Origin: Plazaster borealis
Lineage: Eukaryota; Echinodermata; Asteroidea; Forcipulatida; Labidiasteridae
Reading direction: 5' to 3'
DNA length: 64,000 bases
Assembly: GCA_021014325.1 (NCBI GenBank)
Contig: CM037469.1
Coordinates: forward strand, 15,922,201-15,986,200
The position numbers and the translations under genes were made by a program. The notes beneath the pieces were generated by a model that was given only the letters and a program-made list of their open reading frames with translations, did not search any database and had not been told where the DNA came from. Shown one piece after another: positions 41,601 to 52,900 of the stretch. Every line of letters starts with the position of its first letter. The first letter of the stretch is position 1.

Positions 41601-44600
41601 GGTTTCTGACATGTCACAAAACAGATGTTAAAACTTATTACAAGGGAGTCAATTAGAGCAATGTCGTCTGCCGCATTAAACCCAATAACTTTCTCTTTAT
41701 CAAAATGATATTTGCTTCGTTCTATGTTCTAACTATTCTCTTGAGATGCTGCCGACATTTTGTACAGTGTTGTTCTCGACTGATCCCTGCTGAAAGGTGG
41801 TGTGTGATCTTGTTCCGAGTGTATTGTTCTCAGGTTGTGTTCTCATCGTTCGAGCGTGCGAACAGCACACTCGGGCAAAGAACACACCGCCCGAACTCAG
41901 CCCTTGATTACGATTGTGTAAAAACATTGTGTTTTGGAAGCCAAAGAAGTACCTTTAGGCTGAGAGCTAGTCCACCGTTGACGAGGCAGTCAAGTATTGC
42001 AAGCTCTGATGGTGTGATGGTGGAAGAATCCTGCTCATCTGCCAAGGAAAAACAAGACAAACAGACATAAGAAATTGCAATACTGTTGAATCTTCAATCA
42101 TTTTCAAACTCTTGTTGCTCAAATAAATAATCCACACAGATCATCAGTGACAGATTAATTGGGGAGAATCAATTTGTTGTTTTCTTTTCAATCATTTTAT
42201 GAATTTGAAATCGTCAGTCCTAACTTTTGATCTGAAGTCTGAACGCAAGTGCCTCTTTTAACCCTTTGATTTGCAGATGATTTTTATTTCTCTCTTGTAC
42301 TTAATGTCTTTTGGTTGGTCGCAAGAGCACCAAAGGGTAAAAAACATTTACTTTTTCCTACTATTCTTTCAAACTTACTGAAGGGAGAGTTGCTTCGTCG
42401 GGATCCCTGAAAGTATTTGGAGACAGGCACGCTGAACATGGCCTCTCTGCCTGCGCTTCCGTGTCTGTTGACAAAATTAAAAACATTTACTCGGACAACT
42501 TAATCACATAAATGAAACATTCCAGAATATTGACAGTGGTTTAATTTGTCAAGGGTTTGACTCTAAATAAATATCACTCTCCAAGGCAGATTTATATTAC
42601 GAGAACTTAACACTGTACTTGGGGAGCTCCAGCCCCCAAACACATAGTGTTACTTCACAATAGAGTTAACACCCTAATTTGCAACAATCAGAAGACTAGA
42701 TGTTTGGCATGATGGAACTTTGCTGTCTTGATCGCAAGCTTGCATCTTTCAAGACAAATTAAGACAGGTGAGGAAAAAATTTCTAAAAACAGGAACAATC
42801 CAGGTTACTCAGAGGCCATTCTTGGTTCAAGACGTTCCTGTAGTTTATATTCCATGATCTACTGGAACAGGCATACTGCACGCTAGCACCCACAACCTAT
42901 CACCAGTAGAGGGCACTTCTTTCTAGCCTATTTCACTCCCCTGCAGGAGGAAAGCCTCTTCACCAATTCTCCATTTCACTCTATCCTGAGCTGTGTGTTG
43001 CCAAGCAATGCCCCTAATGTTCTTAGCTCTCCATCTTCTGTTTCCCATCTTCTAACTTCTGATAGAGGGCGCTATCTCAAGACAAACCGCTATCACTCAC
43101 GAACCGCTATCACAGAATCGAGATCAAATTTTGTACGCCCTCTATTGGTAGAAATTGTGCCATTTGGGTAAATAGCACAAGGAGGGGTCTAGGAACTTAG
43201 GCCGTGTCCGAGTTGACGGCTACAGCTACGGCTGTTGCTAAGGGTGTTGCTAAGGACGTCCTTTACTTCAATGCACGACAGCACGGAAATCCAGCCGAAA
43301 CAGTAGCTGTAGCCGCCAGTTCAGACACGGCCTTAGACTAATCCGAGGCCTGCATCTAATTCCCCACTCAGAACTCACCTTGACATTGTTGCCAGTGCAC
43401 TAGACGCAGACTCCACCTGTTCATAAGTCAAGGTAGCCATTGCAGGAGTCAACGCCATCGACATGTTCTCCAGGGTACCAGGCATGCTTCCAATCATCTC
43501 CTCGTTGATCATGTTCCTCATCTGCTGACGGATGATGCAAGCCATCTCGACAAGGAGTTGGTGTTGTGGAACTCTTGGTATCTGCTCTGGAATATCCTCA
43601 CCTAACATTAGTTTCAGAAGAACATAATACAAAGTGAAACTTAGTAAAAATTAATAACCATGAAAAAGACATTAACAAAAATTATTGACAGAGTATTTTG
43701 ATGAGTAAAACCAGCAGAGTTTGGTTTGGTCTAAATTGACACCCTATTTGCAGACAAAATGTACCATCAAGTCTAAAAATGTATTACCTTTAAGTTCCGT
43801 AATGTTGATCTTTTCTTGGAGGGGTACATCTACAAAGGAGGCAAATAAAGTTGTCATCTTCTTGAAGTTCTGTTTTGAAAGTACAGCTTTCTTAAGTTTG
43901 TCTCGTTGCAAGGGTCTCCCGTACGGTGCAAACTGAGCCTGGAAGTCCTCCAGGGTAAACTCTGGAGGAAGCTGATATCTAAGATGTTCATGATCAAGGT
44001 ACAGAAACTCCTTCTTGACTTCGGGAAGATGACGTGGAATGCGCACTGGAAAGCCATCTCGACCGCGAGGCTTGTAGGGTTTAACCAACGATCCGGGTTG
44101 GAAAGTTTCCGCCGAGCCACTTCGGTGTTTATACCTGGACTCTAAGACGAATTTCAAGTCACTCCTGCTGATGGGGAGTCGGGGCGAGTTTACTGGACCC
44201 GAGTGGGACCGATGGGATCTCGAAGACAGAGGCTTCAGCGGGATCTTTGGGGTGTTCTGTGGGGCCAACTGGGTCTCCTGAAATTCGGAGGCTAGAGAAG
44301 GTACAACGCTTGGAACCGGGGTGAGGTCACGACCTCTAAATACCAACTCCTCTTCCTCAAGGTCATCGTCTTCATCCTGAGTAAGGCTTGCCAATGAGGG
44401 CAGGCTTTTGCTTTGAAGGTATCCGTGACTGCTTCTCTTGTGAGTGGCGGGGGCTGAAGTCTTTGGAGCAGGTGGTGCCGATGGGGACAGTGGTCTTCTC
44501 AATAATTTCCCACCTGAATGTTTGTGACTCTGAGAAAAAAAAATTGGTTGGCGTCAATTAAGTTCAGGTCTCATTAATTGCTAGCACTCTAAATTTTGAA

Positions 44601-45447
44601 CAAAGATTTTTAAAATTTACATGCTCAAACCTGGCTGTTCATTCAAGTTTTGGGCTGTAAACCATCTGCACTTTTTAACATCTGCCTGTTTGATGTCGTC
44701 ATGGAGGTATATATCTCCATGATCTCACCAAAGTTTTTGGATCGTAACTTTGACTTTTTTATCAACTTGCACACACATCATGTTCATTGCTGTCACAAAC
44801 TAAAATGGTACATTGATTGATGTACTGAACAATTATGACTAAACAATTAATTAGCCCCTTTTCAAGAATCCTATCGTTTGAGTTTAGCAAATCATGCAAG
44901 TCGTGGGTAGTTAGGTTGGTTTTGGTTTCTTCCCTGCCTGCCTTTCATCTCTGTGGACCCCAGTTAGATACTCGGACAGAAGCCTTGCATGTGGATTTGG
45001 TTTTCAGTCCCTGCCTGTGGGTTTTCTCCCTTTGGGGTTTTCCTCCCACCACTTCTAAAACTGAAATTTCTTCATTGTCTTCTTAATTCTTTGTTACAAA
45101 GTTGGTGTGATGTTTCCTTTAGGATGCTTTGCCGACTATACTTATTCAATTCAGATTCAGATTCAGAAGAATATTCAACACAGCTCATTAAACTCATCAG
45201 TCTCTCAAACCATAGAGAAAGGCTCTATGCTCAAACCATGGAGGTAGAATCTCAAACCATTCATGTCGATGTAGGATATGAAAATTATGAAAAACTTAAA
45301 CGTTTTGAAACTTTGTTTTTCGATCATATTTAACTACTTTAAATTAATAATTTATGAACAACTCCTCGCAGTTTATTCCACAAATTGATTGCCCATGTTT
45401 CTTGATTTTATAATCTAGTGTAATTTACCAAGAATACTTACGGGCAT
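35611..45447 (-). CDS. Leucine-rich repeat protein, LRRC63-like, 11 coding exons
   Basis: Exons 45447-45442, 44529-43788, 43601-43379, 42464-42379, 42038-41953, 40744-40661, 39712-39561, 38976-38896, 38670-38520, 37569-37475 and 35800-35611 join in one frame of 631 aa with every phase matching. The N-terminal ~250 residues are Pro/Ser-rich and disordered, followed by a helical stretch (EDIPEQIPRVPQHQLLVEMA). A conserved LDCLVNGGLALSLK segment leads into about five leucine-rich repeats (for example LVYLNLSFNDLR, LEVLKLRNNPLKELP, FLDLSYNRLSYLP, LRELNLEGNQLPGMP). The last exon is a Cys-rich tail (CDCCQGPLYGPG and SCSPYC, probably zinc-binding). This architecture and the Cys-rich tail recall LRRC63, whose role is poorly known; the name is from memory. 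The first exon (ATG plus one codon) fits in phase but is weak. The last-exon acceptor region is tandemly duplicated at 35744-36008. Confidence 0.8.
35744..36008. repeat. Tandem duplication over the LRR gene's last-exon acceptor
   Basis: About 128 bp at 35744-35872 is repeated at 35882-36008 (offset 138). Each copy has the same CTGCAG acceptor and the first ~57 nt of the last exon. The copy nearer the stop (acceptor at 35801) leads to the full Cys-rich tail; the upstream copy (acceptor just above 35938) would read the first ~19 codons, diverge and stop early. Confidence 0.92.
36610..36982. repeat. Family 4 palindromic element, copy 2
   Basis: It has the same termini and central ATTTTGTAGAG/CTCCACAAAAT type hairpin as 32648-33037. 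It lies in the last intron of the LRR gene. Confidence 0.9.
38099..38458. repeat. Family 1 element, right terminus eroded
   Basis: It starts 'TTAAAGGCACTGAACACG' but the right end breaks off at 'CATTACCAAAAAGG'. It ends about 60 bp from the 38520 donor of the LRR gene. Confidence 0.88.
41470..41903. repeat. Inverted-repeat element GGGCGGTGTGTTCTT
   Basis: 'GGCTGATTTCGGGCGGTGTG' at the left pairs with 'CACACCGCCCGAACTCAGCC' at the right, and inner 'TGTTCTTGGATGCTCGAG'-like blocks partly pair. About 430 bp in an intron of the LRR gene. Confidence 0.65.
43199..43334. repeat. Inverted-repeat element AAGGCCGT...GGCTACAGCTACGGC, copy 2
   Basis: The termini 'AGGCCGTGTCCGAGTTGACG' and 'GCCAGTTCAGACACGGCCT' are inverted; homologous to 24190-24336. 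It is 45 bp from an exon donor of the LRR gene. Confidence 0.85.
44880..45110. repeat. Probable dispersed repeat ('CTCTGTGGACCCCAGTTAGATACTCGG')
   Basis: The sequence 'GGACCCCAGTTAGATACTCGG' to 'GTGGGTTTTCTCCCTTTGGGG' looks like a common non-coding repeat of marine invertebrates (recalled, not tested). The frames crossing it do not resemble a protein. It lies in the first intron of the LRR gene model. Confidence 0.4.
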
Positions 45448-46200
45448 TATGTCGTATATGAGTGTTTTTTACCACACTGATTTCGAGTCAAAGTTTGTTT
45501 TCACCACTCTCCATGTTTGTTGTTGTCGTGATCACCATAGACAGCGCCCTCAATAGTTAGTCTGTAGCTAGCTTCAGGAAAATCCCGGCGGCTGTTTAAT
45601 GACAGCCGGCCGCTCGTATTGAATGTCAAACAGCAAGCAAGCGATCGTATTGCATAATGGCATTAAACCTAATTCAAGCATATCCAATTGAAGAAAAGCA
45701 AGCTAGAAACTGGTCAATTTGATGCAAATGTAATTTGGTTTTACACAAATCCGAACTTTTAATCCTCGTTAATGTGAAACAAAGTGAACATGAAAATATT
45801 TTTTTTTTTGCATTGATGATCATTTCGATAAGGCTTATCATAAATTCTCTCCCATCTCCAAAGAAAATAGAAACAACTTTGGAGAAGATTTTTGCATCTC
45901 CATTCCCTTCATCCCTTACATTCTTCCCTACGCACCTTAAACAACGAAACAGTCAATCCCTCATTTTATTTGACACAATGTAATTTATTTTCGTTTAGTC
46001 AGTCGCCCAAAAACGTAGACAAAGGAAATGAACCGATTCTATTCTGTTGTTGAAACAAGATACTGTGAAAGTGCTTGAATTTTTTTTCTCTTCACACTTT
46101 AACCCCAATCAATTGTTCCATTCTCTGGGAGGACTGATACATTTCCAAAACAAACAAAATAATACTCATATTGAAAACAACTAATTCAAAAACATCTGGC

Positions 46201-46592
46201 TTAAAGGCACTGGACACGTTTGGTAATTGTCAAAGACAAGTATTCTCACTTAACATGTATAAAATAACAAACCTGTGAAAATAACAAACCTGTGAAAATT
46301 TGGGCTCAATATTGGTCATCGAAGTTGCAAGAAAATAATGAAAGAAAAACACCCAATTGTTGCACAAATTTGTGTGCTTTCAGATGCCATGAGAAAGGCT
46401 TCATGCCTGAAGTCTTTCTCAGATTCATATATTAGCGAAAAATTACCTCTTTCTCAAAAACTACGTTACTTCAGAGGACTCGTTTCTCATAATGTTTTAT
46501 ACTATCAAAAGCTTTCCTTTGCACGTTACCAAGTAAGTTTTTATGCTAATTATATATTTTGAGTCATTACCAAACGTGTACAGTGCCTTTAA
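46201..46592. repeat. Family 1 element between the LRR and CUB genes
   Basis: Full-length, slightly longer copy. The 'AATAACAAACCTGTGAAA' block is internally duplicated, and the central hairpin is replaced by 'GAGAAAGGCTTCATGCCTGAAGTCTTTCTC'. The rest of 45448-46898 holds nothing I can support apart from this element and the terminal duplication at 46749. Confidence 0.9.
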
Positions 46593-46748
46593 CATCAAGC
46601 AAACCAAATTTTCGGAAAAGGAGCAGCAACTAAAATCATTGTAATGGCAGTCGAGGCTGCACTTGGAAGTATCTTATGGCAAGCCACTTGGCTTTATTTA
46701 TTGAATTGCAAAACAATAGCAAAGAAGGATAGTCTAATTCTTGTTACT

Positions 46749-46916
46749 TCTAATCTTCAACGTTGAGGGCGTACTTTTCTTCAACCATTAATAAACTGCA
46801 GACATTGTTTTCTTAATTCACTTCGAACATTTCTAATCTTTAACATTGAGGGCGTACTTTTCTCCATCCATTAATAAACTGCAGATGACATTGTTTTCTT
46901 AATTCACTTCGAACAT
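46749..46916. repeat. Tandem duplication of the CUB gene's last codons and 3' UTR
   Basis: 46831-46916 and 46749-46830 are near-identical 82-86-bp copies. Both contain 'CTTAATTCACTTCGAACAT', which on the minus strand encodes the final MFEVN-stop, and 'CATTAATAAACTGCAGA'. The real stop is in the right copy; the left copy falls in the 3' UTR. Confidence 0.92.
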
Positions 46917-49900
46917 AACCCTGAAGCCTGCTTCTCGAACAGTTGCATCTGACTGAAATTTGATGAATATTTCTCCGGTAAACGACGTCACTTCGTTTGG
47001 TGGAATTCTATTGCCACAAAACCTGCAGTGGGCACAAACAAAAAGTGGTGGTTGGTCAAAAAATTGCTCATAATCGCACAGATTTGGTGTTAAATACCAG
47101 TGCTAGATTTCAGAAAGAGACTGTTTTTTATTTTTGATAAGTTTTACCTTCCTATATGCCTCGCTCTTGGTTCATTATCGTCGCCATCTTGAATATCAAA
47201 GTAGTCGAAAGAGCATCTGACCTCTTTCTCGAGTTCAAAGGACTCGAATTGCAACCGAATGTTCTGTCCAGTAATCTGCCACAAGCAGTTGACGTCATTT
47301 GGGTAGGCGAACGGATAACCGGGCGATTCTATTATGCCACTCGAACCAGCTGTAGAAACACAGATAATCGAATACTGGAAGTATAAGTAATCTTGTACCA
47401 TTAATTCAACCCTAGTCATTTGTTACTGCCAAAATAAGTGTGGTTATTTTAAAAGTCTTGCTAGTTTAAAAATGTCATGCTGAAGTCGAGTCTCTGTTGG
47501 GCCGAGTCCGAGACTGGCCTCCAGGACTGTACTTTGCGTGTACACTAAATTATTGTAAAATCAAAACAATAAGTGTAATTCGGTTTGATGTAACACCATG
47601 TGTAAAATATCTGCTTTGCTGTGTAGATTGTTCTTGAGAACTTGTCTTGCTGTTTATTATTCTACTGCCGCGGAGTAGATTTCGGAATTCGGGAGACTAC
47701 TTAGCCCTGATAATAACTATCCTGCTTAAAGTACCGGGAGGTAGGAATTCGGCCGGGCCTACTACTCTTACTCAGTGGACCGAGGGAACTTCTCGTTTAT
47801 ATTAAGTTCACGAGAGAAGAGTGTTATGTTTTACCGTGAAGCACGCCACCACACTCCACACTGTTGTTTTCCCGCTCCCGTGTGAAGTATTCCACCTGGA
47901 AGACGCCCCCATGCGGCCAGACAGACCGATAATGCATCCAAACGATGTGGGAGTTTGTGTGATAGACGTGTGGCGCTTCGTCCTTGTTGCAGATCTGCAC
48001 ATGGACTCCCATTGGTACCTGGCCCTCGTTGAAGTCAATGTAGTCACGACAAGGCTCGTTACTTGTCCATTGCAACAGTTTAATCCTGGAAGGGAGAAAC
48101 AAAATGGCGGCCGGTGTGATTGCTCATGGTGTCCTAATGGTGCTTTACCCTAGGGTGTTTCCATGACAACCCAGGCCCACTTTACCTAATATTTAAGCAT
48201 TACTGCTTATCAAATGTATACGCTAAGCAAAGATTGACGGGGAACCAGTCACGATCAAAGTACTCTACGTGGAAATTTGTTTGGTAACCCGAATCTGCTG
48301 AGAAAAATAATATGCCTGTTCTTAGCAAAGTTGGTCCATGCATCATGCATCGGGTGCCAGCCAATGGGGTAAAAAGATTCAAAAAACTGTTCCGGGCCAT
48401 AGGCCTAACCAGAATAACTTGATGTTAAATTATTATAAACTAATTCTTGAAAGGTGCAACACACAACAGACTACGGTACCTGAGAGAGACCGTGAACGCC
48501 GGGTCAACCTGAATCCGCCATACGCAGTCCAGAGTGCTATTGAATTTCATCGGTGGTCCCTCGGGAGAAAGAAACGTCCCTCCGTAGCCTCCGTACTCTC
48601 CTCCACAATTCTTTATACCTGAAATCTCACAGGATTATTCTCTTCATTCGTGATGTATTAAAGGTATCGTACACGTTTGGTAATGACTCAAAACAAATAT
48701 TAGCATAAAAACTTACTTGGTAACAAGCAACGGAGAGCTGTTGATCGTATAAAACATTGTAGGAAACGACTCCCTCTGACGTAACGTAGTTTTTGAGAAA
48801 GAGGTAACTTGTCACTAAAATAATAAAAACTTCTTGCACGAAGTTTTTATTCCTATATGAAAGCACACAATTTTGAAGAACAAGGGTGTTTTTTCTTTCA
48901 TCATTTTCTTGCAACTTCGATGACCAATTGAGCCCAAATTTTCACAGGCTTGTTATTTTATGCATGATGGGATGCACCAAGTGAGAACACTGGTCTTTGA
49001 CAATTACAAAACGTGTTCAGTGCCTTTAAGTTATATGCCAACTACGTGAATTATTGATAAACTGTACATCGATGACAAATCAAGAGGATTTAGCTGTTAA
49101 GCGAAAAAGCAGTACACTCCAAAAAATCCCGAGTCAGAATTAACCCAGTTCCGGGTTGGTTCCAGGGGTCCTGACCCATTTCGGGGTCAATCTGACCCGG
49201 AATCTGTGTTAAAATGACCGAGAAATGGGTCAAACTGACGCATAATCCGAGTTAATATCCCATATTTTTTATAAGGTTCCAGGTCACCCTGACCTAGAAA
49301 TGCGCCAGGCCCGGGAGTTTTTAAAGTATATACCTTATGCTAGTTATTAGCGTGACAACTTGAGAACAAAATTCGAAACGAAAATCACCATTATGAATTG
49401 TAAACTTCCCAATTATTAAGAAATGTTAACATGAACAAATTAAACAAAATATTAACAAATGAATCAGTTTATTACTGACATTGGTGGTGGTAGACGTACC
49501 TACGCAATTCCGCCCATTCGGAGCTAAGATGAATCCTGGCTTGCACGCGCATGCGTACCCTCCGATCGTGTTATAACAATGATGTTCGCAATCGTTACGT
49601 TCCCAGTCGTCACACTCATTTTTATCTGAAAATAATCATGTCATAAAAATAAACCACATGTTGCGTTTGACAGCTGTTTTAGCAGCAGGATTATAACAAC
49701 TTTTATTTGGCTGCACAAGTCTCGCGAGTATCTGAAAGTTGGACCCGTGGAAGTGCGAGACTTTGTTCCCTTCATTCGGGGCCAAGTTCGCGCAAGGACT
49801 ATCGTTGACCATAGTTCGACTAACTTCCCCTTAGCCCGAACTCTGTCTAGTCGACGATAGTTGGACCACTCTAGTCGACTATTTGGAACCAGCCTACTGG

Positions 49901-52900
49901 GCATGGTCGCATCGCTGGTTACCAATAGCCGTTTTCATAGCACAGTGCAGAGTGGACCAGTTATAAGAAATTGATAACGTTGTTGAGTCGCCGATCGTGT
50001 TGACATGACATGACTAGAGTCGTTCGCACTTCAACTTCTGTGCGCATGCCCTGCGTACGTCACTGAACAACCACTAGTTAACCATTGTTCCTTGCGCGAA
50101 CTTGAACCAATGAGATGGAAGGAAGTTGTTTGAGGGCGCGTGAATGAGAAGCGCGTGCGCAGATTCAGTAACGTCACAAAATGCTGCCATTGTAATCACT
50201 GACCTTAAATTCCACGCTCTGTTTACGTCACTTGATAACAATGAACTCAGAACCGATGCTTTGTTTATCTCATTTGATACAGCAACGATCAACATCAAAT
50301 GCAAACAATTGAAATAAAAAACCTTTCTTTGAATAGGTTATAAACAAACATAGCAAGTTTGAATTTCAAATTTGTTGATCGAATCGACACTACAAGTTAT
50401 TTGAACTCGGTACAACCACCTGACAACGAAAACAGTGATGAACGGCATTCAAACACACTTCTTCACTAGCAAGTACAAATGACAACTAGCTGACAGTGTG
50501 AATGCGTTTTCTGTCATAAAACAAATATTGCACAAACTCTTGGGCAGTCGTAAACGGCACATTTTATTTAAGGAGCAACAAGGTTATTTGATACAGTGAC
50601 ATCATGATGACGTCAACACAAGAATAAACAACATTTTGAAGGTAAGCTGAACTTTAGGCGATGGGATGTGTGAACTTTTGAAAGCTTCTTTCAGATTAGT
50701 TACACCGTACCAACATAGTAATTGTAATAATGACTTAAATAATGGCTAGCAGAAAACAAACAAACACCCGAGCACCCCAACAAGAACCCGCATCTTTGTA
50801 ATATTATGAATCAGGGAAACCAGCATATACGTCATCAATGACGACACCATCATCAACTCTTCAATTAATAATGAAGGAACTTTAATGCGATGTCAAACGG
50901 CTGTTCTCAATTTGTACACTTTATGGCATATCCACTGTTTCAAAAAACAAAATTTATAAGGAGTGACTTTGATATTATCGCAAAAGATTCGTTAGTGGCG
51001 TCATCATCATGTCAAAGTTCGAATGGGACTCAACCGAGGCTCGCTTCAAGGCAGCAATGGAGAAGATGGAGTTGGTCATCGGGGAGTACGCCTCCTTCCA
51101 ACACGCCCTCGACGAGGAAGAGAATTTCTTGGCGAAGCGAAGGAAAAGACTCCGACATGTGCGAGCCTTCTTCGCCTCCATCTCACAAGCGGTTTCCGAG
51201 ACCAGACAAGATCTCGAAACTCTCAGGTAATTTCTCGGACGTTCCGGATCGGCTCTGTCCCCAAATCTATCAAAACACTCTTGCTACTAAACTCATCACC
51301 CGAATGTTTTAACTCTTGATGACCACATACAGAAAGTGGACGCCCTCTATAGGCATGCAGTACATTCTAAAAACTCCCGGTTCAGAACTGACCAGGATTT
51401 CGGGTCCCGTGGGGCCTGACCCATTTTCTTAGTCTGTATGACCCGAAATCTGTGTCAAAATGACCCAGAAATGGGTCAATCTGAAGCAGAATCCGAGTTA
51501 AAATCCCATTTTTTTTAAACCAGTTTCACGGCCAGCCTGAACCAGAAACTGGTCAGGCTCTCCTTTTGACCCCAAATCCAGTTCAGTTCCGAGCCGGGAG
51601 TTTTTAGATTGTACAGAATCCATCAATAAGCAAAACAAAATGGGAGATAAACCAATCTCACTTCCTTCTCCTCCTTTATATACAACTTTCAGGAAGATGA
51701 ACCAAGAAGAAGAAGCTCATGCTGTTGTACTTGAGAAGCGTCTCTCGCAGCAGCTTGGCCCAATGAGAGGGTCATGGTAGACTCTATGAAACTCCATTTC
51801 GATGTATCAAGGAGCTTTTTCAAACTGCGGCTTCCAAAGGGCAACGACTTGGCCCAGCAAGCTCCCCTGAAACATTGTCTGTTGACGAAGCTCTTCTGGT
51901 TTCAATAAATTTGTTAGCTTGTAAATTTAACAGTCCTGTCTTTGTCTTCATTTTTGGTTTGCAAGGTTAATTTATTCATTGTAACGGCTTCCAACGGACA
52001 TTATTTTGTGATGGCTTTCCAATTGTTGCTGTGCAGTTGCCTATGTCCCCACAGGTCAGGTTGTATTAACATAATTATTTGGTTAATTTATGTTTTGTTT
52101 GGCCTTCCTCTGCTCCTCTTTCCATGTGTTGGTTGCCACAGCACCAAATCTGACACCAATTGATGTGTACTTCTCTTGCAATATCCAGCAAATTTAAGTC
52201 TCCTTTTCTAATTTTTGTAAGGATTAAGGGAAGGATGAACACGTCCTTTTAGAAATAATTGTGGATCAATAAAAAGAGGGCTCTTTCGGAACATTAGTTT
52301 CATACATTTTTATATAATAAATAATTTTTAAACAGCTTTGCTCAACATCGAATTAAAATTCCGAAACTTCCGAGAACGAAAATGTGTTTCGAAGCTTTCG
52401 ATTATTGAAGTGAAATTAATAAAAAATCTTTTCTCGGACCGTTCCTCCAGAAGACAAACATTTATTTACATGTAATAGGCCTGGTAGAGCTGACGAAATA
52501 TAGTCACGGACAGTCTTCATGCTTTGTGTGATCAACCATAATACATGAAATACCAAAACTGTGAAAGTGGCTTGATCCGTTGTTTGAGTCAGGAGAAAAT
52601 GCACAATTTTTCAGCAAGTAAACACATTTTCTTAAATTCGGTTGTAACAACCGAAATCAGCTGTTTCTTTTTTTTAAACAGAATACAGTTTTCTCGAATA
52701 AGACTTCATTTCAGAGGGAAATATTTCACTCAAAAAAGGGTTCTAGTATAAACTTCATAATCAGTAAGCTTTTAGACTAAAATTAAACATATTGTTTATC
52801 CTTTCAATCCTGTATAATACCTTTGATAAAAATAGTGTGAATACATTGTGTTTATCGTCATTTAAAAATTCTCAACAGGAATACCGAGCAGGTGGCACCG

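Noticed and set aside
41705..42070. 121-codon plus-strand frame
   Set aside because: It overlaps the antisense of a well-supported LRR exon (42038-41953) and the inverted-repeat element at 41470-41903.
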